Source: Neglectibacter timonensis (GTDB lineage: Bacteria; Bacillota; Clostridia; Oscillospirales; Acutalibacteraceae). From it: 64,000 nt of DNA. Below, piece after piece: positions 18,855 through 27,333 of the stretch. The position numbers were made by a program, and so were the translations under genes. The notes under the pieces are model-generated. The model did no database searches. It saw only the letters and a program-made list of their open reading frames with translations, and was not told the DNA's origin. The stretch's first letter is position 1; the number at the start of each line of letters is the position of its first letter. Location: NCBI RefSeq assembly GCF_900048895.1, contig NZ_LT160640.1:1194758-1258757 (forward strand), read 5' to 3'.

Positions 18855-18903
18855 AAAAAAAGAGCCCCAAAAGCCGATTTGCTCCGGTCTCGGGGCCTCT
18901 TTT
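18855..18903 (-). terminator. Terminator/attenuator between the ThuA-like and reductase genes
   Basis: On the minus strand GAGGCCCC pairs with GGGGCTC across a ~24-base loop, followed by seven T (plus-strand A-run 18855-18861). It starts 13 bases past the ThuA-like stop and ends ~15 bases before the reductase ribosome-binding site. Confidence 0.7.
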
Positions 18904-18915
18904 CCTCTTCATTTC

Positions 18916-19680
18916 TTACTTTTTCTCGTGCAGGCCCTGAATGCTGTGTTCCAGCTGAGCCTTGATCTCCACGACCGGCGGGGGATTGCCATAGGTGACA
19001 TTGGGGAAGTTGATGGGCGCGGCCCACTTCACCGCATTCGTGATCACCTTCTGGATCTCCGGCTGATGGTAGATCGGGAATACCTCATGGCCGGGACGGA
19101 AGTAGAACACTTTCCCCTTCCCTCTGTGGTAGCAGCAGCCGCTTCGGAACACTTCCCCTCCCTCAAACCAGCTGATGAACACCAGCTCGTCGGGCTGCGG
19201 GATGTTGAACCGCTCTCCGTACATCTCCTCGTGCGGGATGATGATCTTCTCGTCCAACCCCTCCACGATCGGATGGCTTGGGTCGATCACCCACAGGATC
19301 TCCTTCTCTCCGTCCTCTCTCCATTTTAGGTACCCGGAATTGGTTCCGCACACCTTCCTGAAGATCTTCGATGCATGACCTGAATGCAGCACGATCAGAC
19401 CCATTCCGTCCTGGATTCTCTGGTGCACTCGGTCCACTATCTCATCCTGTACCTGGTCGTGAGCCATATGCCCCCACCAGATCAGCACGTCCGTGTTGTC
19501 CAGCACTTCCTGCGTCAGACCGTGCTCCGGCTCCTTCAAGGTCGCCGTCTTTACCTCCATCCCCGCTTCCTTCAAAAAGTCCGCGATGCACCCGTGTATC
19601 CCCTTCGGGTACACCTCCGCGATCTCCGGAAACTGTACCTCATGCAGGTATTCGTTCCACACTGTTACTCTGATTGCCAT
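18916..19680 (-). CDS. ThuA-like (trehalose utilization) domain protein
   Basis: 254-residue protein with the class I glutamine-amidotransferase-like fold of ThuA. It starts directly with a sheet strand ([12 protein letters not shown]). Family marks include [29 protein letters not shown] and [10 protein letters not shown]. ThuA works with the dehydrogenase ThuB in making or handling 3-keto-disaccharides in rhizobia, but its exact chemistry is unsettled. Here a Gfo/Idh/MocA enzyme, the ThuB superfamily, is encoded downstream. It is the first gene of the island, with AAAGGAG ahead of the ATG, and is followed at once by an intrinsic terminator, so it may be made in larger amounts than the rest. 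Confidence 0.88.
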   Translation of the reverse strand: MAIRVTVWNEYLHEVQFPEIAEVYPKGIHGCIADFLKEAGMEVKTATLKEPEHGLTQEVLDNTDVLIWWGHMAHDQVQDEIVDRVHQRIQDGMGLIVLHSGHASKIFRKVCGTNSGYLKWREDGEKEILWVIDPSHPIVEGLDEKIIIPHEEMYGERFNIPQPDELVFISWFEGGEVFRSGCCYHRGKGKVFYFRPGHEVFPIYHQPEIQKVITNAVKWAAPINFPNVTYGNPPPVVEIKAQLEHSIQGLHEKK

Positions 19681-20363
19681 TCTCTTTCTCTCCTTTTCAA
19701 AAAAGTCTTATGTTCACCCAGTACAGAGGCAGATAAGCCTTCAGGGGGAAATGCCTTGGCCGGTCCCGTTGGCCGGCCCGGCAATCCCGTACGTATCAAA
19801 ACTCCCCAAAAACAGTCCCGGCCTACTGCCGGAATGTAAAAATCGGTTTTGTGCCTGTCCAGTCGTTATCGTACATGCGGATGGATTTTTCCGTGTTTTT
19901 CCCGCTGTCCGTGAAAAGGCCGGCCTCTCTGCGGCTCTGCCGCGGCAAGGAAAACTCCGGCGTCTGAAAAGCATTTCCGCCGCTTTTTTTCCTTACGTGC
20001 TCACTATACCCTTCAGAGACAACAAAAAGAATGGATAATTCAGTTTTTTTTTTGACATTTCCGACTTTACCGCCTATCCCTTCCGAAGCTGTTTCTTTTT
20101 GCCCGTGCAGATAAAACATCCCGCCTGCCACAGGCGGATTTCTGCGGGTGAGGAGAGGAAACAAAGCGTTCCCATCCGGCTGTCCGGCGCCGAAAGTGCC
20201 TCTACAGGCGCATTCTCAGAAGTTTCTGAGGATAGCAAACTTCAACAAGGAAGGTTTTATCCCATTGTCAACGAGTCCGTCACCAACAGTGTGCTGACCG
20301 TCTGTACTGTGACCGACGGCAACACCTTGAAGGCTAGCAAAAGGGATTTATGAAAGAAAAATG
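19681..20363. other. Long non-coding leader region of the sugar operon
   Basis: About 680 bases without a convincing gene. A minus-strand TATAGT (20008-20003) with a poor -35 (TTCTTT, 20031-20026) could start a ~315-base leader for the ThuA-like gene. A plus-strand TTGACA follows a T-run near 20050. An 84-codon plus-strand frame (20099-20353) has atypical, repetitive-looking sequence and no ribosome-binding site; it may be a gene remnant. GC-rich inverted segments occur near 19750-19790. No riboswitch was recognised. Confidence 0.4.
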
Positions 20364-20411
20364 AAAAACACGTGTTGAATGGGGCCGCAGTCCCGTTCAG
20401 CACGTGTTTTC
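20364..20411 (-). terminator. Intrinsic terminator after the AraC regulator gene
   Basis: A 19-base stem (20365-20383 with 20392-20410, two G-T or mismatched positions), with the core ACACGTG/CACGTGT. It is flanked by T-runs on both strands; on the minus strand it closes the AraC gene that ends at 20455. Confidence 0.85.
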
Positions 20412-20454
20412 TTTTGTGGATAGAGGAAAGAGCCTGCGTCAGCCGCCCTGTCCC

Positions 20455-21360
20455 TCAGCCGCCCTTCATCCTGCCCTTGGAATAGAGCGCCGGGGAAACG
20501 CCGGTATACTTTTTAAACTGCCGGCTGAGATAGAACTCGTCGGAAAATCCGGTTTCCATAGCGATCTCTGCCAGTTTCATATCGGTGGTCACCAACAGCT
20601 CCTTGGCCCGGTTGATCCTTACCCTGCCCAGGTATTGGAAAATGGTTTTTCCCGTCAGTTTGCGGAAAGTGCGGTTCAGATAGTCGAAGTTCATGCCCAG
20701 CATATCTTCCAGCTGCTTTCCCGTGATCTTCTCCATGTACTGTTCGTTGAGATAGGCGGTCAGCTCCTCCATGCGGCGCATGGTTCTGGCGGGCAGCTCG
20801 CTGTTCACCGCTTCAAAGGCTGCGTCCGCACTGTTCTGGGAGATGGCCATCAGAATTTCCAGAAATTTGCAGGCCCAAAACACCCGGTAGTTCTGCGCGC
20901 CGCTGCGGGCCCGCTCGATGGCCTCGTCAAAGCATTTGGCGATCTGTGCCCGCGCTTTTTCACTGCGGATATGCAGGAGCTTCGGCAGTACGCAGTGTTC
21001 CATATCGTACTGGCCTTCTCCCCCCTCCTCATAGGTCTGAAAAAAGTCCGCGTCTCCCTCCAGGGGCACCGTTTCACGCTCAAAGGGAAGGATACAGATG
21101 TTGCTGAAATGAACGAAGTAGTAAGCGCACCCGGCGGGCTTTGTCCCCTCGTGCACCAGGCCGGGCTGCAGGAGAAATACATCCCCGGCCTTCAGGGAGT
21201 ATTCCTTCTCCCCCTCCCGGAGATGCATGGCGCCGTCCACCAGGTAATAGAGGATATATTCCCCGTTCTGACGGCGGAAATGGGTCCACTCCCCCTTAGG
21301 GGCAAAATAGTTCATAAAACTGATGTGGGGCAATGTGTTGAAGGTACAGAGATACTGCAT
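20455..21360 (-). CDS. AraC family transcriptional regulator
   Basis: 301-residue regulator. The N-terminal AraC-binding/cupin domain (~10-160) includes LKAGDVFLLQPGLVHEG, typical of sugar-responsive members. The C-terminal double helix-turn-helix lies at ~200-300 (MLGMNFDYLNRTFRKLTG and MKLAEIAMETGFSDEFYLSR). The ATG at 21360 follows GGAGGT at ten bases; an in-frame upstream codon is not supported. It lies directly upstream of, and on the same strand as, the sugar operon but is separated from it by a terminator and a long leader, so it is probably the local activator (inference). Confidence 0.92.
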   Translation of the reverse strand: MQYLCTFNTLPHISFMNYFAPKGEWTHFRRQNGEYILYYLVDGAMHLREGEKEYSLKAGDVFLLQPGLVHEGTKPAGCAYYFVHFSNICILPFERETVPLEGDADFFQTYEEGGEGQYDMEHCVLPKLLHIRSEKARAQIAKCFDEAIERARSGAQNYRVFWACKFLEILMAISQNSADAAFEAVNSELPARTMRRMEELTAYLNEQYMEKITGKQLEDMLGMNFDYLNRTFRKLTGKTIFQYLGRVRINRAKELLVTTDMKLAEIAMETGFSDEFYLSRQFKKYTGVSPALYSKGRMKGG

Positions 21361-21728
21361 GAAACCAAGGACCTCCACAGGTGCGATTTGCGCTGCCGCA
21401 ACGGCATGGCATTCTTCTTTAGCTTACCAGAATTCCCGCGGAAAGTCCAATCTTTTTTTACGGCGCACACCCGGCCGCAGAATACCAGAAATGTATGGAA
21501 GATGGGCTAAAGCTTCCCGCCGAAAGCATAAAAATTTTCAAAGGCCATGCGGTCCGGAAAAATTCGCCCTCCTTCCCGTGGACTTGTCCCCTTCCCCGTG
21601 CTATACTGAATCTATCGTTTGCAACGCGCCCTTGCGCAGGTATGAAATGAAAAACCGGATACACGGAAGCTGCGTCACATGGAAGCGCCGGCCTGCGTCA
21701 GGAACGTAGCCTGTAAGAGAAAGGAAGA
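21361..21728. other. Intergenic region between divergent AraC and oligopeptidase genes
   Basis: 367 bases. TATACT at 21602-21607 could be the -10 of the oligopeptidase promoter, but I see no -35 at normal spacing. Nothing else is recognisable. Confidence 0.3.
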
Positions 21729-23429
21729 ATGAAAACAATGAGATTTTCCGAGATGACCTACCAGCGGCCGGATTATGAAGCCGCCTTTGAGCGCCTTGAC
21801 GGGTTCACCGCCCAACTGGCCTCCGCGCAAAACGCCGGAGAGCAGCTGGAAATTTATAGGACCTACGAAGAGCTTTGCTCTCATTTGAGCACGCAGATCA
21901 CCCTCTGCTCCATCCGCAACAGCATAGACACCCGGGACACCTATTATGAGGCGGAACAGGCCTATAATGACCAGCAGGCTCCCTTGCTGGAAGAGAAGGC
22001 CCAGGCCTTCGGCAAGGCGCTGGTGGAATCACAATTCCGGCCCCAGCTGGAGGAAGCGCTGGGCAGCCTGCTGTTCAAAAATCTGGAGATGGACCTGCGC
22101 TCTTTCTCCCCGGAGATCATTCCCCTGATGCAGGAGGAAAACCGGCTGACTACGGAGTACCAGAAGCTCTATGCCAGTGCCCGGGTGCCCTTCCAGGGGA
22201 AGAGTCTCACCATCGCCCAGCTGGGACCTTACAAGGAGAGCACAGACCGCGCCACCCGCAGAGCCGCCCTGGAAGCGGAAGGCGGCTTTTTCGACGAGCA
22301 CCGGGAGGAATTCGACAGCCTCTTCAGCCAGCTGGTGAAAAACCGCACTGAGCAGGCGAAAAAGCTGGGCTTCGAAAGCTTTGTGGAGCTGGGCGCCCTG
22401 CGCCGCCAGCGCAACTGCTACAGTCCTGCGGATATCGCCCGGTTCCGGGACGACGTGGTGCGGGATCTGGTTCCTCTCACAATGCGCCTCAAGGAGCGGC
22501 AGGCCTGCCGCCTGGGGATTTCCGATTTTCAATTCTGGGACAACGCCCTGAAGTTCCGGGACGGTTCCGCCGCGCCCCAGGGCTCTCCGGAAGAAATCCT
22601 GGCTGCCGGAAAAAAGATGTACGCTGAGCTTTCCCCGGAGACTGCGGAGTTCATCTCCCTGATGTTTGAAAACGGGCTGTTCGATGTGCTGGCCAAAGAA
22701 GGCAAGGCCCCGGGCGGATACTGTACGGGCCTGGAGGATTACGGCTACCCCTTCATTTTCTCCAACTTCAACAGCACCTCCGGGGACGTAGACGTGCTCA
22801 CCCATGAAGCGGGCCACGCCTTCGCCGACTACACCGCCACCAAGACCGTGCCGGTACACGCCCTGCGCTGCCCCACAATGGAAGGGGCGGAAACCCATTC
22901 CATGAGCATGGAGTTTCTGACCGCGCCGTGGCATCATCTGTTTTTCGGCCCGCAGACCGAAAAGTACGAGCTCTCCCACGCGGAGGACGCCCTCCTCTTC
23001 ATTCCCTACGGCTGCCTGGTAGACCATTTCCAGGAGGAAGTTTACCGCCATCCGGAGATGACGCCGGAGGAGCGCAACGCCCTCTGGCTTCGTTTGGAAA
23101 AGCGTTACCGTCCCTATCTGGACTTCGGTGAACTGCCCTTTTACGGAAGAGGCGCGGGCTGGCAGCGTCAGCTGCACATCTATCTCTATCCTTTCTATTA
23201 TATAGACTACTGCCTGGCCCAGGTGATGTCTCTCCAGTTTTTCCGCCTCTCCCTGGAGGACCGGGATGCCGCCTGGAAAAAGTATATGGATTTTGTGCGT
23301 CTGGGCGGCACCCGGACCTTCATCGGTCTGGCTCACGCGGTAGGCCTCCGTTCCCCGTTGGACGAAGGCTGCGTCAGGGAAGTCTGCGAAACAGCCTTCC
23401 AGTGGACAGAGGCACATTTGGTGGAGTAA
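21729..23429 (+). CDS. M3 family oligoendopeptidase (PepF-like)
   Basis: 566-residue cytoplasmic zinc metallopeptidase that trims small peptides. The active site is complete: H359-E360-A-G-H363 with the third zinc ligand E388, 25 residues after the second histidine as in thimet-type enzymes. The N-terminal half is the helical region covering the substrate channel, and the length is typical of the pepF family. AGAAAGGAAG precedes the ATG. It is a single-gene unit, divergent from the AraC gene and closed by a strong terminator. Confidence 0.95.
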   Translation: MKTMRFSEMTYQRPDYEAAFERLDGFTAQLASAQNAGEQLEIYRTYEELCSHLSTQITLCSIRNSIDTRDTYYEAEQAYNDQQAPLLEEKAQAFGKALVESQFRPQLEEALGSLLFKNLEMDLRSFSPEIIPLMQEENRLTTEYQKLYASARVPFQGKSLTIAQLGPYKESTDRATRRAALEAEGGFFDEHREEFDSLFSQLVKNRTEQAKKLGFESFVELGALRRQRNCYSPADIARFRDDVVRDLVPLTMRLKERQACRLGISDFQFWDNALKFRDGSAAPQGSPEEILAAGKKMYAELSPETAEFISLMFENGLFDVLAKEGKAPGGYCTGLEDYGYPFIFSNFNSTSGDVDVLTHEAGHAFADYTATKTVPVHALRCPTMEGAETHSMSMEFLTAPWHHLFFGPQTEKYELSHAEDALLFIPYGCLVDHFQEEVYRHPEMTPEERNALWLRLEKRYRPYLDFGELPFYGRGAGWQRQLHIYLYPFYYIDYCLAQVMSLQFFRLSLEDRDAAWKKYMDFVRLGGTRTFIGLAHAVGLRSPLDEGCVREVCETAFQWTEAHLVE

Positions 23430-23460
23430 AGGCAAACGCAGTTTCTCCGCCCTGACCGGG

Positions 23461-23504
23461 AAAGAACGGCTTTCCGACTAACCTCGGAAAGCCGTTCTTT
23501 TTAT
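23461..23504 (+). terminator. Intrinsic terminator after the oligopeptidase gene
   Basis: Perfect 17-base stem, AAAGAACGGCTTTCCGA (23461-23477) and its complement (23484-23500), with a six-base loop and a following TTATT. Confidence 0.9.
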
Positions 23505-23619
23505 TCCGCTTTTTAAATCCAGCAGCAATTTTCCGGCAATAACCCTCAACGCGTACTTCTTAAGGCCTGCACCCCAGGAAAACGAACACTGCTGAGAGAA
23601 TCCGGCCTCTCTTGTCCGG

Positions 23620-24219
23620 TCAATCCCCCTCCGGATTTTCCGGCAAAGATTTCATGGGTTCTCCCCATCTGCCCAGCGCACGCCCGCCAATGGAAACGTA
23701 ATTTTCTTCCCCTGGGGAGAGCACGGGAGCAGCCTGGCGCAGCCGTTGGGCAAACTCCACGCTTTGGTCCGCCAGTGCCTCCTCCTGCATCACATTGCGG
23801 ATGCTGCAGAGAAACAGGTCGCTTCCTGGGGCCAAATGAATTTCTCTCCGCACCTCCAGCTCAAAGGTGACCGGACTCTCTGCAATGGTGGGCACATTCA
23901 GAACCTGTCCCCGCTCCACCGTGGGGAGACGCTTCATCTTGTCCGCAGAATAGCCGCTGGTATTGCCGTAATAATCCGCCAGGGGCAGCAGTTCCTCCGT
24001 AACCAGATTGGCGGAAAACACGCCGGTTTTGCGGATCAGGTCCTTTGTCAGCTTATCCTCGCCGATACAGGCCATGACGCCCAGCCCATCCTCCAGCCAT
24101 ATATAACTGAACCAGCAGAACAGGCCAAAATCCGGCGTGCCGTTCTCTTTGTAATTTCCGTACAGAAACAAAGTCTGAGGGCAAAAATCGTTGTAGACCG
24201 TCCTTGTCACTTTAGCCAT
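23620..24219 (-). CDS. Flavin reductase family protein
   Basis: 199-residue FMN-binding split-barrel protein (flavin_reduct domain). It contains the family pattern around TLFLYGNYKENG, IGEDKLTKDLIRKTGVFSAN and LADYYGNTSG. Family members bind FMN and act as NAD(P)H:flavin oxidoreductases. Its start overlaps the end of the MarR gene by 13 bases; AAAGGA lies nine bases ahead of the ATG at 24219. It forms a two-gene operon with that regulator, which probably senses a redox-active or phenolic compound the flavoprotein acts on (inference). Confidence 0.9.
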   Translation of the reverse strand: MAKVTRTVYNDFCPQTLFLYGNYKENGTPDFGLFCWFSYIWLEDGLGVMACIGEDKLTKDLIRKTGVFSANLVTEELLPLADYYGNTSGYSADKMKRLPTVERGQVLNVPTIAESPVTFELEVRREIHLAPGSDLFLCSIRNVMQEEALADQSVEFAQRLRQAAPVLSPGEENYVSIGGRALGRWGEPMKSLPENPEGD

Positions 24220-24680
24220 TTTGTTACGTCCTTTCCTCTTTTTAAATCGTTCTCACTTCGTTCCAGATTAACCAGCACCTTGGAGAGCAGACACTCCAGC
24301 TCCGCGATCTCCGCCGGCGTGAACCCCTTGAAAAATAACAGATTTGCCCGCTCGGAGACCTCGTCGTACTTTTCCTCCAGCTCCCGTGCCTTGTCCGTCA
24401 GGCTGATAATGGTTTGGCGGCGGTCCTCCTCGCTCTGCTCCCGCAGGATCAAACCGCTCTCCTCCATTCGCCCCAGCATACTGGTAAGGGTATTTTTCGC
24501 CAGACCTGTCTTTTGAGAGAGTTCTACAATGGGCACCCTGTCCGCCTGCCAGAGTACGTAGAGAATACGCCCCTGGGCGCCATTGAACTCCTCCACTCCG
24601 CAGTCCTGCAGGATGCGCTCGAACAGCCTGCCCGACACAGACTTAATCTGCGAAATCAAAAATCCCGTACGTGTATCCAC
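24207..24680 (-). CDS. MarR family transcriptional regulator
   Basis: 157-residue winged-helix repressor. The DNA-recognition helix region is IVELSQKTGLAKNTLTSML and the wing is EESGLILREQSEEDRRQ, with the DRR signature of the family. It starts at a GTG (24680) six bases after AGGAGG. Its promoter is flanked and overlapped by two copies of a 14-base element, which suggests autoregulation. Co-transcribed with the flavin reductase gene. Confidence 0.93.
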   Translation of the reverse strand: MDTRTGFLISQIKSVSGRLFERILQDCGVEEFNGAQGRILYVLWQADRVPIVELSQKTGLAKNTLTSMLGRMEESGLILREQSEEDRRQTIISLTDKARELEEKYDEVSERANLLFFKGFTPAEIAELECLLSKVLVNLERSENDLKRGKDVTKWLK

Positions 24681-24701
24681 AAAACACCTCCTCCCTGCCT
24701 A

Positions 24702-24746
24702 ATAGTACTATATAGAACTTATTCTGTCAAGATACTAGATCGAACT
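24702..24746 (-). promoter_or_regulatory. Promoter and paired operators of the MarR-flavoprotein operon
   Basis: Minus-strand TTGACA (24730-24725), a 17-base spacer and TACTAT (24707-24702). Two direct copies of TACTAnATnGAACT at 24706-24719 and 24733-24746 match in 12 of 14 positions and lie 27 bases apart; one covers the -10, the other abuts the -35. Each is part of an imperfect palindrome of the TAGTTCnnnnTAGTA type usual for MarR proteins. The 198 bases to the left (24747-24944) hold nothing I recognise. Confidence 0.8.
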
Positions 24747-24944
24747 AATTTCGATTCACCCGTAGAGGAAGGACGAGATCACGCCCAAATCAAGAACCCC
24801 CGAACCTTTCTCGCTTAGCAAGAGATAGTACACCCTCTCAGTTGAAATCACAGCTGTCTGAGGCGCAACTTTTGAGAGTAATTTTCTCACATGTACGGGA
24901 AAACCAACATAACATGAATTCTTTTTCCTGTCTGAAACCCAAAA

Positions 24945-24970
24945 GGCCGCCGCGGAACTCCGCGGCGGCC
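24945..24970 (-). terminator. GC-rich terminator after the zinc-ribbon gene
   Basis: GGCCGCCGCG (24945-24954) pairs with CGCGGCGGCC (24961-24970) over a six-base loop, followed on the minus strand by TTTT. It lies 16 bases past the stop of the acidic zinc-ribbon gene. Confidence 0.8.
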
Positions 24971-24986
24971 TCCTTACCCTATTTCG

Positions 24987-25421
24987 TTATTCCTTGCAGC
25001 CTTCGCAGCCACAGCCGCAGGGTTCGTCCTCATCGTCGTCAAAATCGAACTCCAGCTTTTCCTTGCAGTTCGGGCAGATAATGAAGCCTTCCTCCAGCAT
25101 CTCGTCATTGAGCTCAATCGTATCGCCGCAGCTGGGGCAGGTCACTTCAAACACAGCCTCGTCCTCATCTCCATGGGCATGGCAGCCGCAATCGTCGCCC
25201 AGACCGTAGTAATCCTCTTCCAGGGTTCCCAGGTCTTCGTCGATTTCATCCACCTGATCGGCAAGCTCTGCCACACCGTCCTCCAGCTCCTCCATAGAGA
25301 GGCAGAGGTCGTCCAGCAGTTCTACCATTGCATTGAACACCTTGGTTTCCTTTGCGGCAGGATCGAGTTCCAGCCCGTCCATCAGGCCGCGGATATAAGA
25401 CGCTCTTTCAGAATTGGTCAT
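24987..25421 (-). CDS. Acidic zinc-ribbon protein, CD1247-like, efp neighbour
   Basis: 144-residue very acidic small protein. The N-terminal ~60 residues are helical (SERASYIRGLMDGLELDP...) and match the CD1247 N-terminal domain I associate with Clostridia. A coiled, Glu/Asp-rich linker follows, then a zinc ribbon (CPSCGDTIEL...ICPNCKEKL). A Cys-rich tail (CGCGCEGC) ends the protein. AAAGGAGG precedes the ATG at 25421; the longer frame upstream has no such site. It is the last gene of the yqeG-pepQ-efp string. No function is known; the ribbon and the position suggest a translation-linked role (inference). Confidence 0.82.
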   Translation of the reverse strand: MTNSERASYIRGLMDGLELDPAAKETKVFNAMVELLDDLCLSMEELEDGVAELADQVDEIDEDLGTLEEDYYGLGDDCGCHAHGDEDEAVFEVTCPSCGDTIELNDEMLEEGFIICPNCKEKLEFDFDDDEDEPCGCGCEGCKE

Positions 25422-25589
25422 AGTACTGTCCTCCTTTTGATGCTCCGTCAAAGCCGGCATGCGCCGGAATCCGGCGCCCGCTTCCAGCGGAGGTTTTTTC
25501 AGTTTTACAGCAGAGCGGCAACTCTGCTGCGGTCGTGCTTTTCCTGGCCGGCTTCGGCGCTGCCGCCGTGCCGTCTCAAGAAGTATCGG

Positions 25590-26147
25590 TCAGGCGCGCT
25601 CCATATATTCGCCGGTACGGGTATCGATGCGGATCCTTTCCCCCTCATTGATAAACAGGGGCACTCGGATCTCCGCGCCGGTCTCCAGCGTGGCGGGCTT
25701 CAGCGTGTTGGTGGCGGTGTCGCCCTTGATGCCAGGCTCGGTCTTCACAATTTCCAGCTCCACAAAGTTGGGAGGCTCGACGCCGAACACATTGCCCTTA
25801 TAGGAAAGCACCTTGCACTCCATATTTTCCTTCACAAACTTGAAATTGTCGCCCAGCACGCTGCTGTTGATGGGCGTCTGTTCATAGGTCTCGTTGTCCA
25901 TGAAATAATAGAGATCGCCGTCGCTGTAGAGATACTGCATATCTTTTCTCTCGATATAGGCGGTGGGATATTTATCATTGGGGTTAAAGGTTCTCTCCGT
26001 TACAGCGCCGGTGATGACGTTGCGGATTTTGGTGCGCACAAAAGCGGCGCCCTTGCCGGGCTTTACATGCTGGAATTCGATGATGGAAACCACGTTGCCG
26101 TCCATCTCAAACGTAACGCCGTTTCTGAAATCGCCTGCGGTGATCAT
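25590..26147 (-). CDS. efp: Translation elongation factor P
   Basis: 185-residue three-domain EF-P, which relieves ribosome stalling at polyproline stretches. The KOW-like domain I carries the loop KPGKGAAF with K32 at the position modified in other bacteria. Domains II and III follow, including the C-terminal signature region near [21 protein letters not shown] precedes the ATG. It is encoded between an M24 aminopeptidase and the CD1247-like protein, an arrangement common in Firmicutes. Confidence 0.97.
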   Translation of the reverse strand: MITAGDFRNGVTFEMDGNVVSIIEFQHVKPGKGAAFVRTKIRNVITGAVTERTFNPNDKYPTAYIERKDMQYLYSDGDLYYFMDNETYEQTPINSSVLGDNFKFVKENMECKVLSYKGNVFGVEPPNFVELEIVKTEPGIKGDTATNTLKPATLETGAEIRVPLFINEGERIRIDTRTGEYMERA

Positions 26148-26253
26148 AAAGTAACAACCTCCAAATATTTTCTCTCGCTATTCTAGCTTATTTTCTGCAG
26201 GATTTCAAGCAAAATCGCTGTTTCCCGCCGAAAAAGGGATTCTGTCTTCTTTT

Positions 26254-27333
26254 TTACAGCAGGATGAGCTCTTTCGGCGACTTGGTCAGGCTTCTGCAGC
26301 CTTCCTCCGTCACCAGCACCATGTCCTCAATCCTCACGCCGAAACGGCCTGTCAGATAGATGCCGGGCTCGTCGGTGACCACCATACCCGCTTCGCAGGG
26401 GGTGGGGTCCAGCCTGGAAAACCGGGGTTCTTCATGGATTTCCACGCCTACGCCGTGTCCCAGACCATGCCCGAAGGTCCCGGGGTAGTCCTTTTCGATG
26501 ATATCCCTGGCAATCCGGTCCGCCTCGTTGCAGGGCAGGCCGGGCTTCACGGCGTCCAGCACCGCCAGGTGGGCCTTCAGCACCGTGTCATACACAGCCC
26601 TCTGCTCTTCGGAAACAGCGCCCAGCGCCACTGTGCGGGTCATATCGGAATGGTAGCCGTCCAGCAGTGCGCCGGTGTCCATTGTGATAAAATCGCCGCG
26701 CTGCACCCTGTTTTCAGAGGGAACGGCATGGCACTGAGAGCCGTTTTTCCCCGCGGCCACGATCAGGTCAAAGGCAACGTTTTCCGCGCCCTGGTGCCGC
26801 ATGAAGAACTCGATCTCCAGCGCCAGCTCCCGCTCGGTGACCCCTTCCCTGATGTAGGGGAGGATATGCTCGAAAGCAGCGTCCGTAATCGCCTGGGACG
26901 CCTCGATCTTCCGGATCTCCTCCGGAGACTTGATCATCCGCAGGCTGCGGACGGCACGGTCCAGCTCCGGCGTGAGCAGGGCTTCCGCCCCCGCGGCTGC
27001 AAACGCCTTTTCAAAGCGCTGGGCCTGGGCCACGGAGAGCGTCTCCGTCTCCAGGTACACCGCCTTGACGCCGTGCTTGCGGATCAGCTCCTGCAGCTTC
27101 TCCATGAGGGAATCAAAGCCGATCACCTCGCAGTTGCGTGCGCCGTAGTGAGCCGCCTCTTCATAGCGGAAGTCCATCAGCAGATAGGCCTTGTCCGCTG
27201 TGATAAACAGCGCCCCGTCGGTGGCGGGGAACTGAGTGAAGTAACGGCGGTTGCGTTCGGAAAAGATCAGCGCCGCTTTCTGGGCGTCGCCGCCGAGCAG
27301 CATGCCGCTCAAACGTTCCACTGGATTTTTCAT
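26254..27333 (-). CDS. Xaa-Pro aminopeptidase/dipeptidase (M24 family)
   Basis: 359-residue pita-bread metallopeptidase removing residues next to proline. An N-terminal creatinase-like domain (~1-130) precedes the catalytic domain with the five metal ligands: two Asp in MDTGALLDGYHSDMTR, His in FGHGLGHGVG, Glu in VTDEPGIY and Glu in GVRIEDMV. Its ATG overlaps the yqeG stop by one base (TGATG); the GTG just before it is less likely. The neighbour efp also deals with proline-rich proteins. Confidence 0.94.
   Translation of the reverse strand: MKNPVERLSGMLLGGDAQKAALIFSERNRRYFTQFPATDGALFITADKAYLLMDFRYEEAAHYGARNCEVIGFDSLMEKLQELIRKHGVKAVYLETETLSVAQAQRFEKAFAAAGAEALLTPELDRAVRSLRMIKSPEEIRKIEASQAITDAAFEHILPYIREGVTERELALEIEFFMRHQGAENVAFDLIVAAGKNGSQCHAVPSENRVQRGDFITMDTGALLDGYHSDMTRTVALGAVSEEQRAVYDTVLKAHLAVLDAVKPGLPCNEADRIARDIIEKDYPGTFGHGLGHGVGVEIHEEPRFSRLDPTPCEAGMVVTDEPGIYLTGRFGVRIEDMVLVTEEGCRSLTKSPKELILL

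Noticed and set aside
20099-20353. 84-codon plus-strand frame upstream of the AraC terminator
   Set aside because: No ribosome-binding site, no recognisable family, and odd low-complexity ending; at most a gene remnant.
22029-23435. 468-codon minus-strand frame opposite the oligopeptidase gene
   Set aside because: Antisense of the M3 peptidase, whose HEXXH motif and ribosome-binding site settle the coding strand.
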